DNA of 52,161 nt from Paracoccaceae bacterium (lineage in GTDB: Bacteria > Pseudomonadota > Alphaproteobacteria > Rhodobacterales > Rhodobacteraceae): positions 1 to 52,161 of the forward strand of contig JABDLJ010000006.1 in assembly GCA_013003075.1 (NCBI GenBank). The letters run 5' to 3'. Under the pieces are notes generated by a model. The model worked only from the letters and a program-made list of their open reading frames with translations. It made no database searches and was not told where the DNA came from. Each line of letters opens with the position of its first letter. Position 1 is the stretch's first letter. Below, in pieces: positions 43,475-51,948 of the stretch. Made by a program: the position numbers and the translations under genes.

Positions 43475-44761
43475 ATGAGCAGCCCCCTTCGTCTTGGCAT
43501 CGCCGGTCTGGGCACGGTCGGCTCGGGCGTGGTGAAGATCGTTCAGCGCCACCACGACATGCTGGCCCGCCGCAGTGGCCGGCCGATCGAGATCACCGCG
43601 GTCTCGGCGCGCACGCGCGGGCGTAACCGGGGCGTGGCGCTTGACGGCTACGCCTGGGAGAACGATCCGGTCGATCTGGCCCGGCGCGAGGATGTCGATG
43701 TGTTCGTCGAGCTGATCGGCGGCTCGGACGGGCCCGCCAAGGCGGCCGTGGAAGCCGCGATCGCCGCGGGCAAGGACGTCGTTACCGCCAACAAGGCGCT
43801 TCTGGCGCTACATGGCCAGGAACTGGCTGTGGCCGCCGAAAAGGCCGGGCACGTTGTCCGTTTCGAGGCGGCCGTGGCGGGCGGCATCCCGGTCGTCAAG
43901 GCGCTGACCGAGGGGCTCGCCGGCAACGAGATCCTGCGCGTGATGGGCGTGATGAATGGCACCTGCAACTACATCCTGACGCGGATGCAGGCCGCCGGTC
44001 TCAGCTACGAGACCGTGTTCGAAGAGGCAAATCAGCTTGGCTATCTGGAGGCCGACCCGACGCTTGACGTAGGCGGTATCGATGCCGGCCACAAACTGGC
44101 ACTTCTGGCCTCTATCGCCTTTGGAACGCAGGTCAATTTCGCGGCGATGGACATCGAGGGGATCGAGCGGATCTCGATCGAGGATATCGAGCAGGCCGCC
44201 GACATGGGCTATCGGGTGAAGCTTCTGGGCGTGGCGCAACTGACGGGCCGGGGGCTGGAGAGCCGCATGTCGCCCTGTCTTGTGCCAATGACCTCGCCGC
44301 TGGGCCAGCTTGAGAATGCCACCAACATGGTGGTGCTCGAAGGCGACGCGGTGGGCCAGATCGTGATGCGCGGCGCGGGTGCCGGAGAGGGCCCGACTGC
44401 CAGCGCGGTGATGGCCGACGTGATGGACATCGCGCGCGGCACACGGCTTTCGACGTTCGGCCAGCCGGCCGCAGAGCTGCGGCGCTCCACCGGCGCGCAG
44501 GTCTCGGCGCCGGCCCCGTTCTACCTGCGCACCGCGCTTCTGGACAAGCCCGGCGCCCTCGCCAAGATCGCGGCCACGCTGGGCGATGCCGGCATCTCGA
44601 TCGACCGGATGCGGCAATACGGCCACGAGGACACCAGCGCCCCGGTGCTGATCGTCACGCACAAGACCACGCGGGCCGCGCTTGACGAGGCGATTGCCGC
44701 GATGCACGGCACCGGCGTTCTGGCCGCCGAGCCGGTCGCGATCCGCATCGAGGAAGTTTAG
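43475..44761 (+). CDS. hom: Homoserine dehydrogenase
   Basis: 428 residues. NAD(P) site GLGTVGSGV near 10-18, the substrate region GNEILRVMGVMNGTCNYILT near 152-171 (quoted in part: MNGTCNYILT), and a C-terminal ACT domain (FYLRTALLDKPGALAKIAATL) for feedback by threonine. Second-to-last step branch of threonine/methionine synthesis. MSSPLRLGIAGLG is the start, with GAGGATAT before it. Confidence 0.95.
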   Translation: MSSPLRLGIAGLGTVGSGVVKIVQRHHDMLARRSGRPIEITAVSARTRGRNRGVALDGYAWENDPVDLARREDVDVFVELIGGSDGPAKAAVEAAIAAGKDVVTANKALLALHGQELAVAAEKAGHVVRFEAAVAGGIPVVKALTEGLAGNEILRVMGVMNGTCNYILTRMQAAGLSYETVFEEANQLGYLEADPTLDVGGIDAGHKLALLASIAFGTQVNFAAMDIEGIERISIEDIEQAADMGYRVKLLGVAQLTGRGLESRMSPCLVPMTSPLGQLENATNMVVLEGDAVGQIVMRGAGAGEGPTASAVMADVMDIARGTRLSTFGQPAAELRRSTGAQVSAPAPFYLRTALLDKPGALAKIAATLGDAGISIDRMRQYGHEDTSAPVLIVTHKTTRAALDEAIAAMHGTGVLAAEPVAIRIEEV

Positions 44762-44834
44762 GCGCTATCAGGCTTGTGCCTGCCCCCCGGGGCAAGATAG
44801 GCCGTTTGGAACTGAACAAAGGAAGGGACACCCA

Positions 44835-45800
44835 ATGGCCGACATCACGCAGTTTCAGGATCGGATGCTGTCTTTGGGGCTTGCGCGGGTCTCGGAAGCC
44901 GCGGCGCTTGCCTCGGCACGTCTGATCGGACGCGGCGACGAAAAAGCCGCCGACCAGGCTGCGGTCGATGCCATGCGCAACCAGCTCAACCTTCTCGACA
45001 TCAACGGCGTCGTCGTCATCGGCGAGGGCGAGCGGGACGAGGCGCCGATGCTCTATATCGGTGAAGAGGTCGGTTCGGGCGAAGGGCCGTCGGTGGATAT
45101 CGCACTCGACCCGCTTGAAGGCACAACGCTGACGGCGATGGATATGCCGAACGCCCTGGCGGTGATCGCAATGGCGCCGCGCGGCTCGATGCTGCATGCG
45201 CCGGATGTCTACATGGAAAAACTCGCGATCGGCCCGGGCTTCAAGCGCGGGCTCGTCACGTTGGAGATGACCCCGGCCGAACGGGTGTCGAAGCTGGCAT
45301 CGGCAAAGGGCTGTTCGACCGAGGATATCACGGTCTGCGTTCTCGACCGGCCGCGCCACGAAGAGATGATCACCGAGATCCGTACCACCGGCGCGGCGAT
45401 CCGGCTGATCACCGATGGCGACGTCGCCGGCATCATCCACTGCGCCGAGGCCGACCAGACCGGGATCGACATGTACATGGGTTCGGGCGGCGCGCCCGAG
45501 GGCGTTCTGGCCGCAGCGGCGCTGAAATGCATGGGCGGGCAGATGTACGGCAAGCTGCTGTTTCGCAACGATGACGAGCGTGGCCGCGCCAAGAAAGCCG
45601 GTATCAGCAATTTCGACCGTGTATACACGCGCGACGACATGGTGACAGAAGACGTGATCTTCGCTGCGACGGGTGTCACCGATGGCTCGATCCTTGCCGG
45701 GATCAAGCGCGAGCCGGGCTACCTGACAGCCGAGACGATCCTGATGCGCTCCAAGACCGGTTCGGTGCGGCGCATGATCTATCGCAACCCCGTCAATTAA
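44835..45800 (+). CDS. glpX: Fructose-1,6-bisphosphatase class II GlpX
   Basis: 321 residues. The Li+-sensitive phosphatase motif DPLEGTTLTAMD (about 93-104) and the preceding GEGERDEAPMLYIGE (metal sites) define class II FBPase. Gluconeogenesis. A strong AAGGAAGG precedes the ATG. The stop is only three bases before recJ. Confidence 0.95.
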   Translation: MADITQFQDRMLSLGLARVSEAAALASARLIGRGDEKAADQAAVDAMRNQLNLLDINGVVVIGEGERDEAPMLYIGEEVGSGEGPSVDIALDPLEGTTLTAMDMPNALAVIAMAPRGSMLHAPDVYMEKLAIGPGFKRGLVTLEMTPAERVSKLASAKGCSTEDITVCVLDRPRHEEMITEIRTTGAAIRLITDGDVAGIIHCAEADQTGIDMYMGSGGAPEGVLAAAALKCMGGQMYGKLLFRNDDERGRAKKAGISNFDRVYTRDDMVTEDVIFAATGVTDGSILAGIKREPGYLTAETILMRSKTGSVRRMIYRNPVN

Positions 45801-45803
45801 CGA

Positions 45804-47549
45804 TTGGCGTATCTCGGGGTAGAGCACTCTTTGACCGGGCGCCGCTGGATCGGCCCCACCCCCGAGGACGACCGCCAGGCCGAGGCGCTGGCGCAGGATA
45901 CCGGCCTTGCGCCGCCCCTTGCCCGCATTCTGGCGCAACGCGGCGTCAGCGCGCCTCAGGCCGCCGCATTCCTTGCGCCGGCCTTGCGCGACCTTCTGCC
46001 CGATCCGCGATCGCTGCGCGATATGGAGCCGGTCGCAGAGCGGTTCCTGGCAGCGGTGTCGGGCGGCGAGAAGATCGCCGTCTTCGCCGACTATGACGTC
46101 GATGGCGGCGCCTCGGCGGCGCTGATCCTGTGCTGGCTGCGCGATATGGGCCGCAGCGCCACGCTCTATGTACCGGACCGGATCGATGAGGGTTACGGGC
46201 CGAACCCGCACGCGATGGCAGAGCTTGCCACGTCGCATGATCTGATCATCTGCGTCGATTGCGGCACGCTCAGCCACGAGGCGATCGCGGCGGCCAAGGG
46301 CGCCGACGTGGTGGTGCTGGACCATCACCTGGGCGGTGAGACATTGCCGCCGGCCCTTGGTGTGGTGAACCCCAACCGGCAGGACGAGGATGGCGCGGCA
46401 GGCCATTTGTGCGCCGCCGGCGTTGTATTTCTGATGCTGGTCGAAGCCGGGCGGCAGCTGCGCGCGGCCGGCCAGCAGGGGCCCGACCTTATGGCGATGC
46501 TCGATCTGGTGGCGCTGGCGACGGTGGCGGACGTGGCGCCCCTTGTCGGGGTAAACCGCGCCTTTGTCCGGCAGGGTCTGAAGGTGATGGCCCGCCGTGC
46601 CCGTCCGGGTCTTGTGGCACTGTCGGATGTGGCGCGCATGGATGCGGCGCCGAACAGCTACCACCTTGGCTTTCTGCTTGGCCCGCGTGTGAATGCCGGC
46701 GGCCGGATCGGCAAGGCAGACCTGGGCGCGCGCCTTCTGGCGACGCCCGATCCGGCCGAGGCGGCGGCACTGGCCGAAAAACTGGATCAGCTCAACACCG
46801 AGCGCCGCGAGATCGAGGCCGCCGTGCGCGCCGCTGCGATGGAGCAGGCCGAGACGCGCGGCCTCGACGCGCCGCTGGTCTGGGCCGCCGGCGAGGGCTG
46901 GCATCCGGGCGTTGTCGGGATCGTCGCTGCGCGCCTCAAGGAAGCCACCAATCGGCCGGCGGTCGTCATCGGATTTGACGGCGATGCGGGCAAGGGCTCT
47001 GGCCGGTCGGTCGCCGGCGTCGATCTGGGTGCCGCGGTGCAGCGGCTTGCCTCGGAAGGGCTGTTGCAGAAGGGCGGTGGACACCGCATGGCGGCGGGGC
47101 TGTCGCTTGATCGCAAGATGCTGGAGCCCGCCATGGAGCGGCTGTCGGAGCTTCTGGCGCGCCAGGGCGCCGGCACCGGCGGAGTGGCCGATCTTCGGCT
47201 TGACGGCACACTGATGCCTGGCGCAGCGACGGTGGACCTGATCGAGGGGCTGGAAGATGCCGGCCCGTTCGGAATGGGTGCCCCCGCGCCGCGGTTTGCG
47301 TTTCCCGATTGCGAGATATCCTACGCCAAGCGCGTCGGCGACACCCATCTGCGGCTGACCTTCGGCGACGGCATGGGCGGACGGATAGACGCTATCGCGT
47401 TCGGCGCCTTCGACAGCGCGCTTGGCCCGGCACTGGAGCGTCACGGCGGCGCGCGCTTTCATTTGGCCGGGCGGCTTGAGATCAATACCTGGCAGGGCCG
47501 GCAGAAGGTGCAACTGCGCCTGTCGGACGCAGCACAGGTGTCGGCATGA
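45804..47549 (+). CDS. recJ: Single-stranded-DNA-specific exonuclease RecJ
   Basis: 581 residues. DHH-family motifs: ADYDVDGGASAALI at 95-108 and VVVLDHHLGGE near 168-178; DHHA1 domain GKGSGRSVAGVDLGAAVQRL and GGGHRMAAGLSL. Recombination and repair exonuclease. The start is TTG at 45804, giving the family-typical MAYLGVEHSLTGRRW; no ATG or GTG fits. It is likely translated by coupling from glpX, since no clear ribosome site lies in between. Confidence 0.92.
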   Translation: MAYLGVEHSLTGRRWIGPTPEDDRQAEALAQDTGLAPPLARILAQRGVSAPQAAAFLAPALRDLLPDPRSLRDMEPVAERFLAAVSGGEKIAVFADYDVDGGASAALILCWLRDMGRSATLYVPDRIDEGYGPNPHAMAELATSHDLIICVDCGTLSHEAIAAAKGADVVVLDHHLGGETLPPALGVVNPNRQDEDGAAGHLCAAGVVFLMLVEAGRQLRAAGQQGPDLMAMLDLVALATVADVAPLVGVNRAFVRQGLKVMARRARPGLVALSDVARMDAAPNSYHLGFLLGPRVNAGGRIGKADLGARLLATPDPAEAAALAEKLDQLNTERREIEAAVRAAAMEQAETRGLDAPLVWAAGEGWHPGVVGIVAARLKEATNRPAVVIGFDGDAGKGSGRSVAGVDLGAAVQRLASEGLLQKGGGHRMAAGLSLDRKMLEPAMERLSELLARQGAGTGGVADLRLDGTLMPGAATVDLIEGLEDAGPFGMGAPAPRFAFPDCEISYAKRVGDTHLRLTFGDGMGGRIDAIAFGAFDSALGPALERHGGARFHLAGRLEINTWQGRQKVQLRLSDAAQVSA

Positions 47550-48055
47550 GCGCGCCGCGCCTTTTCGTCTTCTCCGGCCTGCCCGGTGTCGGCAAGACCA
47601 CCCTTGCGCGCGCGCTTGCCAACGAGATTGGTGCCGTCTACCTGCGCATAGACAGCGCCGAAGACGCCTTGCGCGACACCGGGCCGCTACAAATCGATTT
47701 GCGGGACGCCGGCTATCGTGTCCTCTGGGCGCTGGCCGAAGACAATCTCGGCATCGGGCTGGACGTGGTCGGCGACAGCGTGAACCCGGTACACCAGACC
47801 CGTGCCGGATGGCACAACCTGGCGCATCGCACCGGGGCGGAACGCTTTGAGATAGAGATCATTTGCTCCGATGAGGCCGAACACCGCGCCCGCGTCGAGG
47901 CGCGCCGCGCAGCGCTTGGCCAGACCGCACCCGACTGGGACATGGTCACTGCGCGCGCCTACACGCCGCACACCGACCAGCGCCTTGTCGTCGACACGGC
48001 GGGACGGACACCAGGCCAGTGCCTGACCCATATTCTCGACGCGGTTCTGGAATAA
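47546..48055 (+). CDS. P-loop AAA-type kinase-like protein
   Basis: 169 residues with Walker A GLPGVGKTTLARALA at 11-25 and an acidic Asp (DVVGDSVNP) in place of Walker B. Resembles small adenylate/zeta-toxin-like or chloramphenicol-phosphotransferase-like kinases; substrate unknown. Overlaps recJ by four bases. Ends 80 bases before tRNA-Glu. Confidence 0.8.
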   Translation: MSAPRLFVFSGLPGVGKTTLARALANEIGAVYLRIDSAEDALRDTGPLQIDLRDAGYRVLWALAEDNLGIGLDVVGDSVNPVHQTRAGWHNLAHRTGAERFEIEIICSDEAEHRARVEARRAALGQTAPDWDMVTARAYTPHTDQRLVVDTAGRTPGQCLTHILDAVLE

Positions 48056-48134
48056 TTCATTGGGTGACGGGCGGCTCAAGAATCTTCTTGCCCTTGGCCA
48101 GCAGTTTGCCTAGATACCGGCGCACAGCGTTTGT

Positions 48135-48209
48135 GGCCCGTTCGTCTATCGGTTAGGACGCCAGGTTTTCAACCTGGAAAGAGGGGTTCGATTCCCCTAC
48201 GGGCTGCCA
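48135..48209 (+). tRNA. tRNA-Glu (TTC), integration site
   Basis: 75 bases with encoded CCA. Anticodon loop reads TTTTCAA with TTC. Acceptor stem GGCCCGT / ACGGGCT, T arm GGGG-TTCGATT-CCCC. An integrase gene on the minus strand ends inside it, so the 3' half is the attachment core of an integrated element; the tRNA sequence stays intact. Confidence 0.95.
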
Positions 48210-49415
48210 CTTTTTCCCTGAGAACCTTATTACATTGGGCGTCTTACCCTCAGGTGTCCCACGTTTTTCAGGCCGTGGTACACTCTTACTTTTTCGGGCA
48301 GCGTCGACGCGGTCCGCCGCCTGTTCCGCAAGCCCCGCACGTTCGACACGTTTCGTGTAGATCGCTGCAGTCTTCGGGTCGCTGTGAGACAGGTGTGCCA
48401 TAACCTCGTAGACAGAACCACTTTGCTTAGCGATGTCTTCCGCACGACGCTTTCGTATGCCATGTTGAGATCGCGTGGCCTTTAATGTCTTTTCGCCGTG
48501 TTGATCGACGACGCTTTCGCAAAGTCCGGCTTCTTTGACCCATTTTCTTATGCGGTTGTCGAGGCTTCCAGACGACGCAAAAGGTTTCCCATGCTCGGTT
48601 AGGAGATAGGCTGCGGCATCCTCAGCAATATTGGCCAATTCGACCATCAAAACCTTGGACATTGGCACACGAACTGGCTCTGATCCGCGTTTGCCCGGCT
48701 GCCATGCAATATAAATACGGTCACCTTCTACCAACTCATTGTGTGGCCCCAAAAGATGCGTATCCCCAATTCTGCCAGCGGTATTCTGAGCAATAAGAAA
48801 CCATCTGCGAGCCATGGTGCCCGGCCCGTGACAGCGCAGAAAGGTCTCTTCATCTTCATCGGACCAAGGCACTGCTCCGCCTTTCGATCTATGTTTGCTT
48901 TTGACAAGAAACACAGGGCTGTTTTCCGGGTAACCGTAGTCGATACCCCAAGTATAAAGAGCGCGCAGAGCCTTTAGACAAGTGTCTGCGGCCCCGGTCA
49001 ACGTACCGAATGAATCGCGGATACGAACAAATGCTTCGCGGGGAAGGTCCGCCTTGAGCGAACCAATTCGGACGCCTTTGGGCGAGAGGCAAGAACAAGC
49101 CTGCGCAAGACCAGTGCGGCGGCTGTTCATGGTAAGGAGAGAAAGATTTTCAGCCTCCACCTGCTCTTCCATCCATCCGAGAAATCGCTCACACATTTCA
49201 TCGAGAGTGCCTCGGGTCGGTCTTGCTTCTTCTTTGAGCTTCAACTTTCGGCCCTGTCGAGCCGCATCGTAGTAAAGCTGGAAGTGCTCATGGTCGGGTC
49301 CAACTGGAATTGTGATTTTTCTGGTCTTTTCACCTTCCACTCGTACGCGCCAACGTACATGGCCTGCCGGAGTCCATTCTTGGCAAAGCCCCGTGTATTG
49401 GATCTCAATCTTCAC
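48153..49415 (-). CDS. Tyrosine recombinase (integrase)
   Basis: 420 residues. Catalytic residues appear in order: R215 (NTAGRIGD), H318-x-x-R321 (SQHGIRKR), H344 (or H341) and Y353 (AAIYTK). An N-terminal core-binding-like domain spans about 70-160. The last 19 codons (WQPVGESNPSFQVENLAS and stop) are the complement of tRNA-Glu from its CCA to the D loop, so the att core is inside the coding sequence. Codon use is more AT-rich than the host genes to the left. Its ATG overlaps a 68-residue gene by four bases. Confidence 0.92.
   Translation of the reverse strand: MKIEIQYTGLCQEWTPAGHVRWRVRVEGEKTRKITIPVGPDHEHFQLYYDAARQGRKLKLKEEARPTRGTLDEMCERFLGWMEEQVEAENLSLLTMNSRRTGLAQACSCLSPKGVRIGSLKADLPREAFVRIRDSFGTLTGAADTCLKALRALYTWGIDYGYPENSPVFLVKSKHRSKGGAVPWSDEDEETFLRCHGPGTMARRWFLIAQNTAGRIGDTHLLGPHNELVEGDRIYIAWQPGKRGSEPVRVPMSKVLMVELANIAEDAAAYLLTEHGKPFASSGSLDNRIRKWVKEAGLCESVVDQHGEKTLKATRSQHGIRKRRAEDIAKQSGSVYEVMAHLSHSDPKTAAIYTKRVERAGLAEQAADRVDAARKSKSVPRPEKRGTPEGKTPNVIRFSGKKWQPVGESNPSFQVENLAS
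48165..48209. other. Attachment-site region within tRNA-Glu
   Basis: The 3' part of tRNA-Glu shared with the integrase coding region; crossover in such elements normally lies between the anticodon loop and the 3' end. I searched the remaining 4 kb by eye for a second copy of the T-arm/acceptor sequence and found none, so attR is outside the window or lost. Confidence 0.55.
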
Positions 49416-49618
49416 TTTACGTCATCCCAAGACAGTACTTCATCATCCTCCCCGATCTCTTGCAGCGCTGCAAGCGCCGCAGAGTTCGAAGAACAGATGA
49501 GTTCGATGCGAAAGGAGCCATCAGATGCTACTTGCAGCGACCCGGGCTGGCAGCCAGCCTGCACCACTGCGGACAAGGCATTGCAGATGGATGCTTGTGA
49601 AGGACGCGCAGCGGGCAT
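49412..49618 (-). CDS. Small integrase-associated protein, 68 aa
   Basis: Starts MPAARPSQASICNALSAVVQ; a helical N-terminus with the family-like RPSQA start, then a strand pair (SLQVASDGSFRIELI) and an acidic tail. Small proteins of this type, 60-70 residues, precede integrases in alphaproteobacterial elements. An excision or integration accessory role is inferred only from position (ATGA overlap with the integrase gene). Confidence 0.65.
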   Translation of the reverse strand: MPAARPSQASICNALSAVVQAGCQPGSLQVASDGSFRIELICSSNSAALAALQEIGEDDEVLSWDDVK

Positions 49619-49623
49619 AGCAG

Positions 49624-49838
49624 CTACTCACACGTACCAACATCACACAGATCGCGATTGTAGCGTGCCGCGAGTGCCGCCTGAAGGACTTCGACGGGTG
49701 GGAATTCTAAGCAGCGGATCTTGGAGCGCTTAACTTTCTCCCACTCGTCACCCTTCGCATCAGCGCTGTGTACGAATTCTTCGGACTCGACAATGCCGCG
49801 AAGTGAGGTGCCCCTAGATTTGTAGACGCTTTGCCCCC
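49624..49838 (-). pseudogene. Headless reading frame, possibly a gene remnant
   Basis: An open frame ends at 49624 with coding-like content (KGDEWEKVKRSKIRCLEF, EVLQAALAARYNRD), but it has no ATG, GTG or TTG between 49838 and the coding-like part. Upstream the same frame runs over the membrane-protein gene, probably as a shadow. It may be the 3' part of a broken gene. No family recognised. Confidence 0.3.
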
Positions 49839-50159
49839 TTACTTTGAGCCGAGGAGGCGACCATGGGGACAAGCAACTACCAGTCTCGCGATCGAAAGGA
49901 GACCTGTATAAAATCCAAGAAGAAACCCGGCCGCAATACATCCGATCACAAAGGCCGTCGGTCCAAGCACCCATGCACGTTCGACCGGATTGCTTAGACC
50001 CACAAGCAGCAGAACGCCCCAAGACAACGCGACACCCGCAAATTGGCCGCGAGGAACCAAGCTGTCGTCGAGAATGCCGAGCATCTCGAAAATCGTAGAG
50101 GCCGCGAGTCCGAAATCGGCGATAGCAGGCAACAAGAAAGCCATTCGAAGAATATGCAT
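49839..50159 (-). CDS. Small four-span membrane protein
   Basis: 106 residues with four hydrophobic segments (about 7-25, 43-61, 66-90 with a short break). No signal or known motif. The ATG at 50159 has GGGAG eight bases upstream, which decides against the start at 50171. Lies in the integrated-element region, which is AT-richer than the host; unknown function. Confidence 0.55.
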   Translation of the reverse strand: MHILRMAFLLPAIADFGLAASTIFEMLGILDDSLVPRGQFAGVALSWGVLLLVGLSNPVERAWVLGPTAFVIGCIAAGFLLGFYTGLLSIARLVVACPHGRLLGSK

Positions 50160-50247
50160 TGGATCTCCCAAACCTCTGGATCAGCAGTTGTTGGTAATCT
50201 CGACTGACAAGACCACCACGTCCTTGATATTTCTCAACCCCCGCTAA

Positions 50248-50367
50248 CTTCAGCGCCCGCCGTTCTGGGCGTTGATCGGTGAACTGAAAGAGCGCGATCC
50301 GGACGCCCGCCTTGCCCGTGACCCGTTTGTTCCGTCTGAATGCAGCGAAGAAAAGATTTCAGTTTAG
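50248..50367 (+). pseudogene. 3' fragment of a gene (remnant)
   Basis: After a stop at 50245 a 39-codon run reads PPFWALIGELKERDPDAR and further, with host-like codons (CTG, CGC, GCC, CCG) and then a stop at 50365. It has no start codon with a ribosome site. I read it as the tail of a gene cut off by insertion or deletion at the end of the element. Family not recognised. Confidence 0.45.
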
Positions 50368-50799
50368 GTCAAAGCGTTCGAGATGAGCGACTGCTTCGGC
50401 GAAATCCGCTGCATTGCAGAGTGCCCAGTGCTGTAATCGCAAGGGTTTTCTGCGTCAGCACTAGCTGCAACTGCATAGGGCGGCTTTTCCCGCAAAGGCG
50501 ATGTTGGTGCTTCTTGCGGCGAGTGGCGGCTTTGAGCCCGAAGCGGACGGTCATCGGAAGATAATTTCGGTTGTCACACTTGCGGGTTACGACGACAGAC
50601 CATCCCATTTTTCCACCTGTTTCCAGTCATCAATTTGGACCACAGACATGCAAATGTGCGACTGGATTTAGATAGCCAAGAACAGTCGGCAGGTTGTCGC
50701 TCTACTGATCCGGCAAATACTAGCGCTCGTGAATTAATCCGACTGGCGGCGAGTAGCCACCTGTGCTTTTCTGAACGAAGTTACCGAAGGGAAGACACG
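50368..50799. other. Intergenic region between element and fasciclin gene
   Basis: 432 bases. A minus-strand frame (50369-50608) is open but has no convincing features. TGATCC at 50706-50711 and the pair TTGTCG/TACTAG (50694-50699, 50718-50723; 18-base spacer) are candidate promoter elements for the fasciclin gene. No second att copy of tRNA-Glu was found. Confidence 0.35.
50694..50723 (+). promoter_or_regulatory. Candidate promoter of the fasciclin gene
   Basis: TTGTCG-N18-TACTAG is sigma-70-like. Overlapping it is TGATCC (50706-50711), the -35 hexamer that sigma-E of Rhodobacter uses; the matching -10 is not clear. Which one is used is unknown. Confidence 0.3.
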
Positions 50800-51291
50800 T
50801 TGAACCGCCGCTATGCAATCAAGACAGTCGCCGCCATCGGCGTCGTGGCCCTCACAGCCGCCTGCGCCCCGATGATGGATGACGGTGACGACATCGTGGA
50901 CATCGCCGTCTCGAAGGAAGAGTTTTCCACGCTCGTCGCCGCGGTTCAGGCAGCCGGACTGGTCGAGACGCTCAAGAGCGAGGGCCCGTTCACCGTCTTT
51001 GCGCCCACCAACGCCGCCTTTGCAAAGCTGCCGGCCGGCACGGTCGAAAACCTGCTTCGGCCCGAGAACAAGGATCAGCTTGTGTCCATACTCACCTATC
51101 ATGTGGTGCCCGGCGCCGTAACCTCCGCACAGCTCGGGGGCAAACGCGTGTCGGTCAAGACGGTGCAGGGCTCCAGCGTCCGCATAGACGGCACCGACGG
51201 AGTCAAGGTCGACGACGCGAATGTCGTCGTAGCCGACGTCGTCGCCAGCAACGGCATCGTCCATGTCATCGACAGCGTGATCCTTCCGTAA
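50800..51291 (+). CDS. Fasciclin-domain lipoprotein
   Basis: 163 residues, TTG start at 50800 with GAAGGGAAG seven or so bases upstream. The signal ends at LTAAC with C22 as likely lipidated residue. Residues about 33-163 form one FAS1 domain: FSTLVAAVQAAGLVETLKSEGPFTVFAPTNAAFAKLP (quoted in part: GPFTVFAPTNAAFAKLP), YHVVPG near 107-112, and NGIVHVIDSVILP at the end. FAS1 proteins serve adhesion or stress roles. Followed by a terminator. Confidence 0.9.
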   Translation: MNRRYAIKTVAAIGVVALTAACAPMMDDGDDIVDIAVSKEEFSTLVAAVQAAGLVETLKSEGPFTVFAPTNAAFAKLPAGTVENLLRPENKDQLVSILTYHVVPGAVTSAQLGGKRVSVKTVQGSSVRIDGTDGVKVDDANVVVADVVASNGIVHVIDSVILP

Positions 51292-51313
51292 GGCACCATG
51301 TGGACGCAGGTCT

Positions 51314-51347
51314 AACGGGCTCCGATCTTCCGGAGCCCGTTCATTTT
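51314..51347 (+). terminator. Terminator of the fasciclin gene
   Basis: Perfect 11-bp stem AACGGGCTCCG / CGGAGCCCGTT (51314-51324, 51331-51341) with a six-base loop, followed by CATTTTGG. Confidence 0.85.
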
Positions 51348-51562
51348 GGCTCCAGTGCCATCCCTTCAGGGCGACAAAGTACGGCGGGGGCCGACGCCTT
51401 TTCACCTTCGCAGGATCGTCGAAAACCCGCTTACACAATTGGTTTATGCCCCAGCGATAAACCAAATGTGCATTGTCGCTGCCTCATTGATGCCGCAATC
51501 ACGGTGACACCTACGTCCCGCAAACGCCATTTGTAAAATAGGCGACAAGAAAGGAGTCCCGG

Positions 51563-51880
51563 ATGGACGATATCAAGAACAAGAGCCTGTCGCGGCGAAA
51601 GGCCCTTGCCCGCATCAGCGCCCTGGCGATCGGCGCATATGCCGCGCCTGCATTCACGACATTGAGCGTTGCCCGTGCCAGCGGATCTAGCGGCGGCAGT
51701 GGTGGCAGCGGCGGTGGTGGCGGCGGCGGTAGCACTGACAGTGCCAGTTCCGTTAGCTCGATGTCCTCGGTTTCCGAGGTGAGCATGGAATCCAGCCCGT
51801 CTGATGGCTCCGATTCCAGCGTGCCGAGCTTCAGCGACTGCTCATCCAGCGCCGACACGAACTGCACCATGACGCAGTAA
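51563..51880 (+). CDS. Tat-signal Gly/Ser-rich small exported protein
   Basis: 105 residues. LSRRKALARISALAIGAYAAP is a twin-arginine signal (RR at 11-12), with cleavage likely after ARA at 39. The mature part is nearly pure Gly/Ser (SGGSGGSGGGGGGGS, about 43-57), then a Ser/Asp/Glu/Val tail with two cysteines (93 and 101) and the end CTMTQ. AAGGAG precedes the ATG. No family recognised. The next frame begins about 70 bases on. It may be a surface or matrix protein, or a precursor of a modified peptide; both are guesses. Confidence 0.75.
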   Translation: MDDIKNKSLSRRKALARISALAIGAYAAPAFTTLSVARASGSSGGSGGSGGGGGGGSTDSASSVSSMSSVSEVSMESSPSDGSDSSVPSFSDCSSSADTNCTMTQ

Positions 51881-51948
51881 TGACGGGTTGACCTCGCCAC
51901 CGGCGCGGGGTCACCATAACAGCATGTCAGCAAGGTCGAAACGTCGCT

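Noticed and set aside
50369-50608. A minus-strand frame of 79 codons in the right-hand intergenic region
   Set aside because: Basic, no motif, no ribosome site; its composition does not match the neighbouring genes.
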